Positions 25,226 through 37,719 of a stretch of DNA of 64,000 nt are shown here, in pieces. The translations under genes were made by a program, and so were the position numbers. Origin of the DNA: Nectonema munidae (taxonomy: Eukaryota > Nematomorpha > Nectonematoida > Nectonematidae); the NCBI GenBank assembly GCA_030549495.1, contig JAUIRK010000097.1, forward strand, positions 1,397,001-1,461,000, written 5' to 3'. The notes under the pieces were generated by a model. That model saw nothing but the letters and a program-made list of their open reading frames with translations. It was not told where the DNA came from and did not search any database. Position 1 is the stretch's first letter. Each line of letters begins with the position of its first letter.

Positions 25226-25355
25226 TTAACCCTTTGAGGACCAACATTTTGAAGAGTATTCGTCCGCTTTCTTTTTCAATGTAATTTTATATATTCAAAG
25301 CAGACGATTTTCATTTCTTGGGTCACTGGTAACCCACTGGTTCTCAAAGAGTTAA
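25226..25355. mobile_element. TTAA-flanked MITE
   Basis: 130 bp with ends TTAACCCTTTGAGGACCA and TGGTTCTCAAAGAGTTAA, bounded by TTAA on both sides. The interior is itself near-symmetrical: CGTCCGCTTTCTTTTTCAAT and CAAAGCAGACGATTTTCATT. It is the best-preserved of the four TTAA MITEs in the window. Confidence 0.82.
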
Positions 25356-26169
25356 AGTACATCTTTTTCTCATTTTGCTCTAATTAGGGATTATATAATT
25401 TTATAATTATAAAAAATTTATTTTTTAAAAGAAATTACATAATATAGTCGATAATTTATATGAAAAATAAAAAGACACTAAACTACAAATACAAACGAAT
25501 AAAAAACGTTTTAATAAATTATGTTAAAAAATAGATCAAACATTTTGCGTTACAACATAGGACAGAAGCGTGTAAGATTTAGGACATCCCAAACGATTTG
25601 AATCACACTTTCAACATTCATTATAGATTGAAAATTAACTAGTGAGTCAGTAATTTATAACTGATGTGTATAAAGCAATTTTACATAATTAAAATTAAAA
25701 GTTGCATATAACTATAAACAGATGGAGTCATAGATGTTTTAAAAAAATATACATAAATGAAGCTGTGGTCGCAAATTTACAAATAGGTAGAGTAAGAGTT
25801 AAAAAAATTATAAGTGGAGTCGGAGTCGCAAAATATTATTCTCCAACCACACAACCTTGCTTGAAAACTAGGTATTTTCAATATTGTGTGTTGTATTTTA
25901 TATACCCTAAATTATAGTTACATGTAATACATACAAATTTATGTAAAGCCTGGAGCAAAGGGTTACGTACGAATCTCTAGAGGGCTTTGCGAGAGAAGCC
26001 CAGAGGCTACAGGAGCCATTTTATTTATTTTTTTATTGAAATATTCAATAATACTACCACAAGACATTTTTTTAGTTGAATGAAACAAATATAAAAAATT
26101 TTTTTTAAATAAAATTTCAAAAAACAAAGTAAATAATGGATTTTAAAAAATGTAATTAGATAAATATCT
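25356..26169. other. No gene seen
   Basis: AT-rich spacer. The frame at 25702-25917 (71 codons) has no recognisable motif. Confidence 0.5.
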
Positions 26170-27441
26170 ACTATTTATGAATACCAGTCGTGATCAACTC
26201 CTCCCATATAACAATTGTAGTTACTGATAACATTTGGTTGTGAAATTGAAGTTCTTTCTTGGCTGTTTTATTCCTCCTGCTCACTTTATTCAATGGATCA
26301 ACGAAATCCAAATTGGTTGCAATCGTTACACATTGACTATCATGCCATCTTACAAATAGTACTTCCCCATTAGATCATACCACAAGGAGCCTCTTGGTGT
26401 TTTCTTCATCGCCTTTGTAGATTGAACAGGACATTTGCCGACTCAATTCTCTCTAACCGTTTCTATTGCAAAATATCCCGTTGATCCAAAATATATTAGG
26501 AAATCTCTGCTTGTAAAAAGATTATCAAAATAAATTGAAGTTGAAAATAGCTTCACAATTCCATCAATCATGTTCAAAACAACCTTTGTTCCCATACTCA
26601 AATTAAAAGCATTTGTATCAAGACTTTTGCCACAATACAAATCAAAATTATAGCAAAAACCTGATACACCACAGAGTAACCATAATTTGTATCTAAATCG
26701 GATAGGCTTACAGAGAATACATTGCTTCAGGGTATGATGACCATAATGGCGAACGATCATATCATCAACAGCGCCACTCTCGTTAAATATTTTGAATTGT
26801 TGAAAAGAATTTCTTACCACGTTGTAAAGAGGTGTTACTTTAAAACCTTTGTCAAGCTCTGTTTTCCTTTGCCGTTTTGTTATCAACAAACTGCAGCATA
26901 GACTTTATTTCTAAATAAGGATTTTTTAATAATACTTTTTACACAACATCAACTCCCAAATCTTCCTCATTAGACCAATAATAGTCTTTCAGAAGGTATT
27001 GTATGGTCGCCTGATAATAATAAAATTCCAATATACGCTTTCAAATCTCTTTGAGACAACTTGAATTCAATCGTATTCCTTGTTTAATGACCATACCTTA
27101 TAGTTTCTTCTATAATATAATTTTGAACAGTATCAGATATAAAAAGTTCAAAAACATCAACTGCTGTTTTTCGAGCATTTTTTTTCATTTCATCAAGGTT
27201 TTCAATATGATCAGGTGTTTTGTGTTGGAATCGCGTATAAGTAGGTACAGTCTGTCTCCAAAATTGGAATCACATTTATCAGGCTTTTTTCTTTTATTAT
27301 TTTCAGCATTATAACAAAAATCATGAACTTAAAAACTTTCAGGAACTTCATTGATTGTGCATTTCCTAGTTCTTCATCATTTCCTTCATCTTCATCTGAC
27401 ACTTCATCAACATTTGGAGGTATTAACAGTTTGACAAGCAT
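26170..27441 (-). pseudogene. piggyBac transposase fossil, third lineage
   Basis: 27441-27211 on the minus strand gives an acidic N-terminus (VDEVSDEDEGNDEELGNAQS). 26889-26443 is the core, with DDMIVRHYGHHTLKQCI (first Asp region), KPIRFRYKLWLLCGVSGFCY and STSIYFDNLFTSRDFL (second Asp). About 26350-26170 continues in another frame with RWHDSQCVTIATNLDFVDP, the region before the third Asp. At least two frame breaks. The HHTLKQ form sets it apart from the other piggyBac copies here and recalls the PGBD2/3-like branch. Confidence 0.82.
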
Positions 27442-27526
27442 CCCATTTTTCTTCTTTTGAGTAAACTGTGAATATCATCTACATATACGGCTTGGTTTTT
27501 ACGCTCCGTGGATAAAAGAGTTGAGA

Positions 27527-27795
27527 ATAAAGTATAAAAGAAATAGAACATGTGCGTTTATATAATGTATTTATATTTTCACTATTTTTCTATTCATGAC
27601 AGAAAATCAATCAAAGCGGTGTAATACTTAGTGAAAATTATATCACATCAAGTGCAAAAAAGATCAAAATCCAGTATAGAAGAAATAAAATGAGTAAGTT
27701 TATATGATGTATTTATTTTCACCATTTGACATTCCTGATAGAAATCAATCAAATCGATGTAATGCTAGTAAAACTTATTTCACAGCATCACTAAA
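27527..27795 (+). repeat. Imperfect direct repeat, about 147-bp period
   Basis: Two adjacent diverged units (27527-27655 and 27674-27795) share AGAAATA, TATAATGTATTTAT, TTTTCAC, GAAAATCAATCAAA and TGTAATACTTAG-type blocks in the same order. The open frame 27704-28054 (116 codons) begins inside the second unit and has no recognised motif, so I do not call it a gene. Confidence 0.55.
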
Positions 27796-29543
27796 AGACA
27801 CAACTCAATGCAATATTGTCCTATTCAATAGAACGAGTACGTGTCAAAATATGAAAAAAGACAGCACATGTACCCAATCTGACTTTTTGATGACAGCAAA
27901 ATTATACACCATATACTACGAAACCAAAGACATAAATCGTCTATATCAAGTTGTTTATATCAATATGTATATATTTGTAATTAATGTATATAAAAATAAT
28001 TATTTCCAAAATTTGAAGATTATAAAATCCGAAAAAGTGAATTTCGTATTTTAGATTACAGGAAACGTTTATGTATTAATTTATATATTACAAAATAATG
28101 CGTATTATACACATTTTTTACAGTTAGTTGTACTGCAAAAATTTCACATTCTCAGTGTCGAAAAAACTGTGAAGCTGACAAGTGAAGCTTCTAACTCAGT
28201 ATATGGATTTGAGTCAAGACACAAACACATACTTACCAAACAATTCGGGCAGACAATTTAGATATGCTCTTATTTCTAAAAGATATTACAAATAGTGAAA
28301 TGAAAATGTAAACTTTTCATTTTTTCATTTAAAATTAAAATAATTATTTTATGATTTCTTTGTACTACAGTTTAAATAAAAGCTTTTTCTTAATTTCTGA
28401 AAAGTAAAAAATCGAAGCAAATTAGAAACGATTTCCTCAAATTTTTTTAAAAACTATTTTTTAAAAAATCAACCTCGCTTGGAAATAAACTTTTCAAAAT
28501 ATGCCTAATGAAATAAGAGTATAATTAATGATGATATATATATTTATCAAACTACCACTTGGACAAATTATCTAGAATATATCTATAAAATGTTTAGATG
28601 ATCAAGTTTAACACCTTTTGATGGAATTTTCTGTAGGTTAAATTTTCGTGGATAAAATTTTATAGGGGAAACTTCCATGGCTGAAATTTACGTAGCACAA
28701 TACTATCTATATGTATGCATAGGAAGAGTAAGCTACCACGAATCTTATTAGGTCCTGTATGAAGGGCTGGACAATATCACTCACTCTTAAAAATATAGGC
28801 AATGAAGAGGTAGTTAAATGAAATACTTGATAGTTATTATAAAATGCGATTGTGTACTGATTATTTCCCAGCTCCAATTTCTTTGTTTGATTGGATGTAG
28901 TTCCGAATGCAGCAAATGTTGAGGGGAATAAGCAGATATTTATTGTATCAACATTGTAAACTATTTAAAAAAATGTTTCACAGTTATAAATTTGGTGCAA
29001 TTCATTTGCAATAAAGAAAATATGCTCAAGCTCATTTTAAATCTTGGGGTTGAGGCTAAATGCGTAGTACTCAATAAAAAGAGCAGAAAATGAGTATATA
29101 TATATATAAAAATAAAAAGAACCTTTTAAAATAGCTACGCCATCTTTATCATGAATAACAATCGCCAAAAGATCACCGCCAAAACTAGAATTTTTGAAAA
29201 CTATAAGAATTAAAGATATATTTTGAAAATAAACATAAATAGTGAAAATATACGTCATCGTTTGTTAAAATGAGAAATGAAATTTATTTAAACGTTAAAT
29301 ACCCATGAAATTTAAAGCGATTTAAACTAACATAAATCAGTAAAATTTGTAAGACATTGAGATTAGGGTAATTTTATTTTTCTTCTAAAAGTAAGGTAGG
29401 TAGGTACACGCTGCAATGTTTTCAAGAAGTGAAAATTAAGACCTTTTTCCTGAATTATCGATACTCAAGGTATCTCGTTGAATTAGAAACGGAAGTAGTG
29501 CTAAAGAAATTCCAAAAACTCAATATTTTTCAACTGAAAAGGG
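27796..29543. other. No gene seen
   Basis: AT-rich spacer with no recognisable coding content on either strand. Confidence 0.5.
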
Positions 29544-31060
29544 ATGAAGCAAACCGCTCACATCCTCAAAATTATTGGGGGCGAAATTTTTTTGTTGCAA
29601 TTTTCAAAATTAGTGGTCTGGAAATACCACGGGAGACCAAATATTCAAGCAATCCTTTAAAATAGAGTGTATTCAGCGCATACCTAAAGTCCTAAATTTA
29701 TAAGACTACTTTATATTTTTTTTACAAAATAGGTGAATTTAAATACTATACTTCCAGCGAAAATATTTTAATTAAATTTGCATATCGAATATACACTAGT
29801 TTAAAAAAATCCGAAATTGTTGAGGGAGGGGAGCCAATAAGCTTTTCTTTTGAAAATGAAGTAGTCTATCAGGCACATTACAGGAATTGATGAAACGATA
29901 TTTGATTCATAGAGAAAACAATTGAAAACAAATAACTGAAGTTTGGATAGTTTTATATGAGTGAATGTAGTCTGAAGGCAAAGAGTCTACCAGACATCCT
30001 GCAATGTTTATATGAAAAAATGTGATTCATTCAGGGGCAAGGGTATAAAATGAAGTTATAATTGTGCAAACAAAAATAAAACAATAAATTAAGATTGTAT
30101 TATTTCATTTTTCTCAGCATCATTCAAAAATAGTTTAAAAGCTAAATTGGTGCAATCTACAAAAAGTAAAATAACTTTTAACATTTTGCAATGATTTGCC
30201 TTTTATAACTTTTAAGGAAAAAAAGTCTATCAGAAAAAGTTATAGAGCTTCAACAAAAACTAAAAAATTTTACAGCATAATTTAAGTTTTTTCTCTATGG
30301 GTGGCATGACCGGTTGGTTGAGATGATGGACTCCGCACGGAAGACTCTTGATTCGATTCCTCATCGATACGAATTTGTTCATAGTTTGAAATAAGCAGTA
30401 CATCAGTGCCTTGTCAATGAAAATACACCCACGGTACCCTTATTTTACCTTTTACTCAAAATTAAAAAATTTGCTACATAATTAACATAAGAAAGAAAGG
30501 AGACAAAATAAACTAATAAAGCAATTTTCACTATTTCAAAATGGAACCATCTGTTCTCAGAATAATTTCAAAATAATAGGAGGCATAAAGAATGAGTTTA
30601 TTTGATATTTTCAAGTTTTTATAAGCAGCAAAAGCCAACGTTTAAGTAGCTAACCCTTATAGGGTGATTTGGTAGCACTTGTATTTTTACATATTGTAAA
30701 GAATCATAGTATACAAAAATAGTAGTTTAATGACTTTTCATAAAATTATTTAAGTCTAAGAACACAAATAAAAAAAAACTATTTAAACTAACATAAATCA
30801 TAAAAATTATAGTATACGAGAAAAGAAAATCATTGCGTTTTTTTTAATATTTCTGTCCACAAATAAAATTCTGACAGCTGTTATAGATAGATTAAGTACA
30901 TTTTTAGCAACTGAAACATTTTTTTTCGATATATTTTTATTATAATAATCAACAAATTTTCCTAAAAAAATGATTTAATTAATTATGTACAGTGTTACTT
31001 ACAAAATTTAACAATTGAACATTATAAAAATATCTCTGCTCAAATATTAAGCAAATAGAG
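29544..31060 (-). mobile_element. Old hAT-like repeat, inverse of the 47.9-52.7 kb copy
   Basis: In inverted orientation this matches the flanks of the hAT nest at 47.86-52.74 kb block by block: CACATCCTCAAAATTATTGG at 29550, GTATTTAAATTCACC-type blocks near 29740, the SINE at 30.3 kb, GGAGGCATAAA near 30580, CAAATCACCCTAT-type sequence near 30665, and GAGCAGAGATATTTTTATAA (inverse) near 31030. The termini are too decayed to show a target duplication. This copy lacks the later insertions, so it shows the pre-insertion state of the family. Confidence 0.72.
30299..30450 (+). repeat. tRNA-derived SINE
   Basis: Head GGCATGACCGGTTGGTTGAG (A-box region), then TTGATTCGATTCCTC (B box), then the family tail CAGTGCCTTGTCAATGAAAA and CACCCACGGTACCC. 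Same tail as the SINE at 10.9 kb. It is carried inside the hAT-like repeat, and its counterpart sits at the matching place in the 48-kb copy, so it was inserted before that family spread or duplicated. Confidence 0.78.
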
Positions 31061-31288
31061 TATTCTTGCTTTTAAACTGAATAGATAGTCAAAATATTCA
31101 TTCCCAAATAGCTATTGAAATTTTTTTTAAAGTTTTCAATGTTACAAAATGTAACAAACGTAGTGATAAAGATTAAGTGACCTTTGTTGAAAAAAATTCT
31201 TAGCCCGAGTCTAACAATATTCATTGATATAAAATTGTAACGATTGAAAACTATTTTAATTTAACTCTAAATGCAAATTAGACAGAAG

Positions 31289-31484
31289 CAGTGCCGTAGC
31301 CAGAAAAAAGTTGATAGGGGGCAGAATTTAAAAACAAAAAATTGAGCAACATTATTTATACTTTCTTGATCCTTTCATTGGAGAAATTTTCGAAAATTGA
31401 TATCGCATAAGATGCATGGGGGCACCATGCGGTACATATGAGTGTGGGCACGGCCCCTCTTTCCCCAGCCTAACTACGTCACTG
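31289..31484. mobile_element. hAT-type MITE
   Basis: Ends CAGTGCCGTAGCCAG (31289) and AACTACGTCACTG (ending 31484) are imperfect inverted repeats, close to the TIR of the hAT at 20444. About 196 bp, no ORF. The flanking 8-mers (GACAGAAG, GAGAGTTA) do not match, so the target duplication has decayed or one boundary is off. Confidence 0.6.
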
Positions 31485-33187
31485 GAGAGTTACGCTTTAA
31501 AATTTACATTTGAATTATAATATACGGGTGTCACATAAAATTAAATAAAAAAAACTTTAGCCATGGAATTTACATTTCAAAAATTATTATAAGCAGATGG
31601 CCTAACACAGAGTTTCCAAACCTCTTTCGTTCAAAAACGTTTTAAAGAATTCCATCATGTTCTGATAAATTTATATGTCGTAATGTAATATCTTTCCTCT
31701 TTTCCTATTTGTTTTCTGAGTTTATAATTTTATGGAGTATGGACTCATGAGTCTTTGGTCCAAAAGGTTATATGTTTAATATTATATAATAGAGCCATTT
31801 ATATTTGTTGAAAACTATTTTTAGAACTTATTTACTAACTTTGAGAATGTGTTTATTGAAATTTAAACTTTTTCACGGAGACCCAATCACACTTTTAATA
31901 AATCCGTCTTCGGCTGAAGACAGTTTGGGAAACTGGCTTAACAAATGAAGATCTAGTTGATCTCTTTCCATTCCAATATTGATATTTCCATATGTCCAAT
32001 TATTCTTCCGTGTGTACTTTATGGATTTCCCATATGTCAAATTAAAATAATCTCCTGGATAGTGGATATCATAAAGAGGACATTTATATTTTATAGAACA
32101 CAGGTGACCTATTTTGGCTAAAAGCGGTAACATGATTTATAAGGGTTTGTTTGCTAACTAGTGAGCCATGGAGTAGCAGTGGTCCACAAATGTAGATCAG
32201 ATGGCTAACAGCAATAATGGTCCACTTTAAATTAATTTTCGAAGTACGATACCGATCTTCCGTTAAAATTATGGTATTTAATTAATTTCAAACACTAGGG
32301 CAGGGTTGGCAAACGCATGGCGCAATGATAATCTTAAACGCTACATTGAGCACTTTGTATCCTAAAAAATAGTTTCTTTATTGAAATCTTTGTTATCGAA
32401 AAAAATAAAGCCAATAAAAACAGTCTTTAACATTTTTGCATAAATATTGAAAAGAAAATTTTAAATTAAATGATGTTGAAAAATTTGATAAAGTAAAATT
32501 TTATCCACTTGAAATTTTTAAATTAAATGAATTTTATATGATTAAATTTCCATCACTTATATAAAAGATACGCCTAATATTACATTTTTTTAAGTAGTTG
32601 TTCTGTTGACCATAATGGTTGGAAATTTGTATTTCTTTATAAGATCATCCATAAGTTTAGGATTTAAAAATAATTTAAAAAAAATCGGTGCATGATCATC
32701 AATAAACACTATATTTGAAACGCAGCCTATAAAAGGTTAGCGACATCTTACATTTCATGTTTTCTTATAAATTAACATTTAAGCTCGATGTTACAATAAG
32801 AATTTAGTACTATAAAAAAAATTTCATTAAAAAATGTCTATAAATATTAAACAAACATTAATTAAAATAACTTTAAATTTATGTGCATATTGAAAAAAAA
32901 TATATTGAGATTCAACTTAAAATTTATCATTTGGTAAACTATTTAAATAGAAAATAAAAATTACCTTTTTATAATGTTTTGTAGGTATTTTCGAATAATC
33001 TAACAATAAATTAAAAATATATAAAATCAAATTTTATATAGTATATTCTATTTTGACAAACCTCAGACATGAAAATTTAATCTTTTGTCCAGAACTTGTT
33101 GTCCATTTTAAAAACAATATAAAACCTAATTAATAAATTGTGCAAAAATTAATTATTAAAGCACTTTTCAGTATGGGCAGATATGCT
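31485..33187 (-). other. No firm gene; one unexplained frame
   Basis: AT-rich spacer. A minus-strand frame at 32133-31873 (86 codons; CPLYDIHYPGDYFNLTYGKS, LDLHLLSQFPKLSSAEDGFI) has a less AT-biased residue mix than most chance frames, but I recognise no family. It may be a fragment of a transposon gene or an exon. Confidence 0.3.
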
Positions 33188-33427
33188 CGTGTAAGCAGGG
33201 CCGGTGCCAAGTGTTGCGGGGCCCGATTAGAAACTTGATGGTGGGGCCCCCTCCTCTATATAGCAAATTTTATAACGCATATATATATATATACAACATC
33301 ATACATACATATAATCCTACAAAAGATAAATATATAACCATTAAATGAATGGTGTAATAAAATTTTAAAAGCAAAATGAATAGATTTATTGTTTTACTTT
33401 TGATAAAAAGAAAGACAATATACTCTT

Positions 33428-34994
33428 TTAGAATAATACTTTTCGAGCTTTTCTATTTGCAAAATATTTTAAAATATTTTCAAAGTCTAATGCTTTAGCA
33501 ATCTCATGTTCTATAGAGAGCGTTGCCAAATTGTTAAGTCTTTCTTGTGAGATCGTAGATCTCAAGTATGTTTTAATTAGCTTCAGCTTTGAAAAACCTC
33601 TTTCCCTTGAGGCGACTGATATTGGCATTGTTAAATAAATCCTTAACACAATGAAAACATTAGGAAATGCTGTAAATCTATTATTTTCTATCAGGTGTTC
33701 AAACAACGCATAAGGCTTAATTGTAGAGGGAAGGAAAGTTTTCAGAGCTTCAAGTTCTTCAGCCAACAAATACCCATCAATGTCTTTACTTTTTTCAGTA
33801 ACAACTTTTCCGTCAGCGTCCTGTTTCATTTTGGTGAGTGTTAAAGCTGCTTGAAGGTTTAATGCATGCTTTCTCATTTCCGACTTCTGTATATTTTGAA
33901 AGTTATTTACAAATCCAAATAACTTCACGTGATTTTTGAGTTGTTGAAATCTGCTTTCCAATGACTGAATAGCTTGATCTAGCACTAAGGTGAAGCACTG
34001 AATTCTGTATGCTTCGTTTGGATCGTCTATAGGTTGATCTTCTGCTTCATATAAAAACATTCTTTTCCTTCTTCGTAATTGTTTTTCTTGAAATTTTCTA
34101 AACTCAAATGGCAACTCAACAACTTCAGCTAATTCATTTGCACTTACTAAAACATCATTAAAGCCTTCCTCCCTATAATTTTTCAGCCATGACAAGAGTT
34201 GTTCATATGATTCCATTCCTTCATTAATGTCCTTTTTTCACCTTGTAATTCCTTGCTCACGTAGTTAACTTTAAAAAGTACATCATACCAAAATACTAAA
34301 GAAACTAGAAATTTGTAGTTTTTTAGCTAGTTGGCTAATGATTCGGCTTCTGCTTTTATCTTGGGCTGATCTGCTGTCTCTGCTACTTCAACAAGTGCAT
34401 CATATACTTCTCCAACCTGATAACGAATAGCTTTAACGCTATCAATACGACACTCCCACCTTGTATTGCTTAAGGGTTTCACTGTTAACATAGTTACATT
34501 TTTTTTCAAAATTGCCAATCTTCTAGTTGATGCTGAGAACAAAACATAGATGGCTTGCAAGATCCCAAAAAACGTAATAGCATCTGGACAACACTTAGCT
34601 ACATCTCCGAGTAAAAGGTTAAAATTGTGGCATGCACATGGTACAAAAAATGCTCTTGAATTTTCCTTCAACAGTCGGGCTTGTACTCCAGACGTGTGAC
34701 CTTTCATGTTGCTACCGTTGTCATAGCCTTGGCCTCGAATGTCCTGCACTTCTAAATTCAATTCCTTTAATGATTATCTGAAATTTGATCCATGGTTTTA
34801 TCCTCATTCTGCAAATAATTGATGATTCTCTCATCTTCAAACCGAGGGCGTTTCAAAGATGGCGTGACAAGGAACTTTTTTAAAGCACCTCTATGCTTTT
34901 TATTTTCTGCTGCCTTTGCCTTGGCCAATGCTCGTTTCTTGTTACCACATAAATATTTACGCCCTTTATCTCGATTTCTACTTGTGCTTGTCAT
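33428..34994 (-). pseudogene. hAT transposase (ZMYM1/TTF-like), broken
   Basis: Minus strand. 34994-34767 is a basic N-terminus (RKYLCGNKKRALAKAKAAEN ... LKKFLVTPS). 34761-34327 is the middle of the catalytic region (IRGQGYDNGSNMKGHTSGVQ, FFVPCACHNFNLLL, LSNTRWECR). 34216-33428 is the C-terminal part ending in the hAT dimerisation domain (SVASRERGFSKLKLIKTYLR). The TTF zinc finger and the first half of the catalytic domain are missing between 34767 and 34761, an internal deletion. A stop follows SLAN at 34327, and one frame change precedes the C-terminal piece. In intact relatives these parts form one protein of about 700-800 residues. Confidence 0.87.
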
Positions 34995-35829
34995 GATGTA
35001 GTGCCTCTTTATTTAACTTTTGTATTTAGAAAAAGGAAGATCTAAAAAAGTAACAAAACAGAAGAATTAGTAAAGAAATAAACCTATCACAAGAAATTAA
35101 CATTTTTAAAATAATATTTTTTGGTGATATAAATTTTAAAATATTTATGTTGACAAGACGATGAAGACATTGTTTGTAATTGTGAACAGTTACAAGATTC
35201 TAAATTGTTCATTTATTTAAACAAGACAAAATTAAAAATATTAAAAAAAACATTAGACAAATTGTTATAAAATATTCAATGAAACAGTTCAGTAAAAAAC
35301 TTATGACAATATATTTCAAAAAAGCAGAATAAAATAACTTTAAATAGCTAACGCCATTTTGCTTTTAGCGGAAAAAAAATTTAAAAATTACTAAATATAA
35401 AAACAAACATGATTACCTGTAGCTATTCGGTACATGACCTTGAGCAATCTCTGGGTGATCTATGCCACCACTAGTAATTAGGTACCTTATTTAGATCGAG
35501 TCTATGCAGATTTGGACATTTGTAGTTGGGTAATCAAACTAGAAGGGCCGAGGATGTACTTGGAGTTAAATCTTTTATTTAACTTATTCTTAATGTTGTA
35601 ATAAAAATTTTAAGTGAGATGAAATTACCTGTATATTGATAGCACAAGTTCGAGTTGTGTTAATTCATATAATCGTCACATAGAGGCATTCATATGATCG
35701 TCACATGGAGGTGGGTGTGTTTGTTTTCTCAGAATGTGTACTATTATGTTTGCTATTTGTTTTCTTTTTCGCAATTTTATTATAAAAAAAAAAATTAATT
35801 TGGATTATAATTTGTATCTCTTTCTAAAA

Positions 35830-36050
35830 ATTTTTTCCACAGGAAAATAGAAGGGGGGTTGGTGGGGTCTAGAGAAAAAAAAATAAAAAAAAAATTATAA
35901 AAAAAAAAACCCTTTTTCTTCTGATATTGTGGGTTAAATTTCTTTATTTAGTTTTTTTCTTTTTTTTTTTTTATCTCCTCCGCTGCCAATAAAAGAGGGG
36001 GCCGCCCCCGGCGGGGCCCGGGTTGGTTTGGTGGGGGTTGAATCGGCTAA
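35830..36050. other. Low-complexity, probably unreliable sequence
   Basis: Long A, T and G runs with sudden GGGG/CCCC clusters, ending in a GC-rich stretch next to the hAT right end. The texture matches the block at 61.7-62.2 kb and suggests homopolymer errors in the source assembly. Confidence 0.5.
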
Positions 36051-36070
36051 AAACCGGCCCTGTGTGTAAG

Positions 36071-36940
36071 CTATAGAATTGATAATATTTTATTTTTATT
36101 AAAAATTTAATAATATAAAAAAAAATTTGTTTGTATATAAAAATAATTAAATATGCTATTTTGCTTTATTTGGGTAAAAAGAGGCACTGTTTAATATATT
36201 AGCAAATATGTTTGAATATTGTGTGTAAAAATCAAAACATTAGTTTAGTTCCACAACTCTCACTAACCGAATCATATCAATAGATAAAAGTATTCTGTGC
36301 AAAATTTAAAATTTTCGTTGAATATTTTCCCATACTTCAAAGCAGTTAAAAGTTGCAAAAAAATCTGATTTTAAAGGAAAATAAAAGAAGAAATAATACG
36401 CTGCTATAATTTAAACTTTGTAAATTATATTCAATTCCAAAGAAAAAACAATAATATTGTTGAACTTCTCCATTTATTTAATATAAAATATTAAGGAAAA
36501 TTTGGTAAAATCCTTTTATTTTGATAAACAACTCTTTTTTTGATAAACCACTACTTGGAAAAGTAATTGTTTGTCTTCTTTTAATTTAACAATTTAATTA
36601 AAATCAGTTGCCTAAGTAACATCTCGTTTAGTATCGCAAAACTTTTTCTTTACCTTACAATCATGGAGTTTTTAATCTTTTATTAAAAATATTCAATCTT
36701 AATAAAAGTTCAGGATGGTTAGCTAAAAAAACATTAATCAACAAATTTTTGAAGGAAGTTTTTTCTCAATGAGTACTAATAGTTTTTTATTTTGAAAACT
36801 ATGAAGCCTTATCCCTTTTTCTTCTGAAATGCGCATATGAAAAGAAGTTAGTTTGACGAAGTGCCAGAGACTCTTTTCGACAAAATCAATTTTTTCAATT
36901 GATGCCTTCCTATTTTGATATTCTTAGAAGAAAAAGCAAA
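36071..36940. other. No gene seen
   Basis: AT-rich spacer between the hAT element and the LINE. No recognisable coding content. Confidence 0.5.
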
Positions 36941-36965
36941 TTTAATTAATTAATTAATTAATTAA
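36941..36965. repeat. (TTAA)n tract at the LINE 3' end
   Basis: Six tandem TTAA/AATT units directly abut the GC-richer LINE sequence. On the LINE strand this is the 3' terminus; several non-LTR clades end in short tandem repeats instead of poly(A). Confidence 0.7.
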
Positions 36966-37719
36966 GTTGTTTTGTGACGTTCGCACCCATCCTTTCGGAT
37001 ATTGTGGCCCGCCCGGAATGCTGAGTCCAAGTCTAACTGGACTTTCCATCCCACTAAACACCAATCGGCCCTTGTTACAAAAGAATAGCTCTATTATATA
37101 TAGTATTTTACAAGAATTTATGTGACAATATATAAATACAACTGAGAGAACGATACAATCCTAACGCGAACGCTCCCAATTTGAGAAACAAACTTATTGT
37201 CTAGTGATAGCTTGATTACTAACCACGTAGAATCGCGTCGCTAGAGCACTACCTAACCGTAAAAACCTTTGAATTCTTCAGAGGAAGAAAACCAGGGTAA
37301 AAAACCGGCACAACGGAATGTATCTTGTTCCTAAATAAAAGAATATGATTATAAAAGGTATATGCTACAAAAATAGAAGCGTTTGAAGGCATGCAATATC
37401 TTATATATTATTAATAAATAATATTTGATACATGTTATAGGGGTTAAGAAGGATATACATAATTTAAGGCTAGGAACAATCTACCCCTGGAATTTGACTC
37501 CATCCCTAAATGTCGTCCCTAGGATATATGATTTTAATATTGGAATGTTTAAACGGTCCTACAAGCGGACTCCTATAGAGGCCAGATTACCGACTATGCC
37601 TAACCTAGCTCGTAACATGAAACTGTTTTGGGACTTATACCTTGTGCCAATCCTAAATTTAAGTAGGCGGATCTAAAACTCAGAAAAAAACAGAACTATA
37701 TCGCAGAACGCAGAATTCC

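Larger units (their letters stand above)
33196..36062 (-). mobile_element. hAT element, ZMYM1-type, internally deleted
   Basis: Ends CAGGGCCGGT (33196) and ACCGGCCCTG (ending 36062) are inverted repeats, flanked by an 8-bp duplication with one mismatch, CGTGTAAG (33188-33195) and TGTGTAAG (36063-36070). It contains a minus-strand transposase remnant and, near its right end, a low-complexity block that looks like unreliable sequence. Confidence 0.88.

Noticed and set aside
37425-37676. Plus-strand frame of 83 codons
   Set aside because: It lies antisense in the LINE 3' UTR and has no recognisable content.
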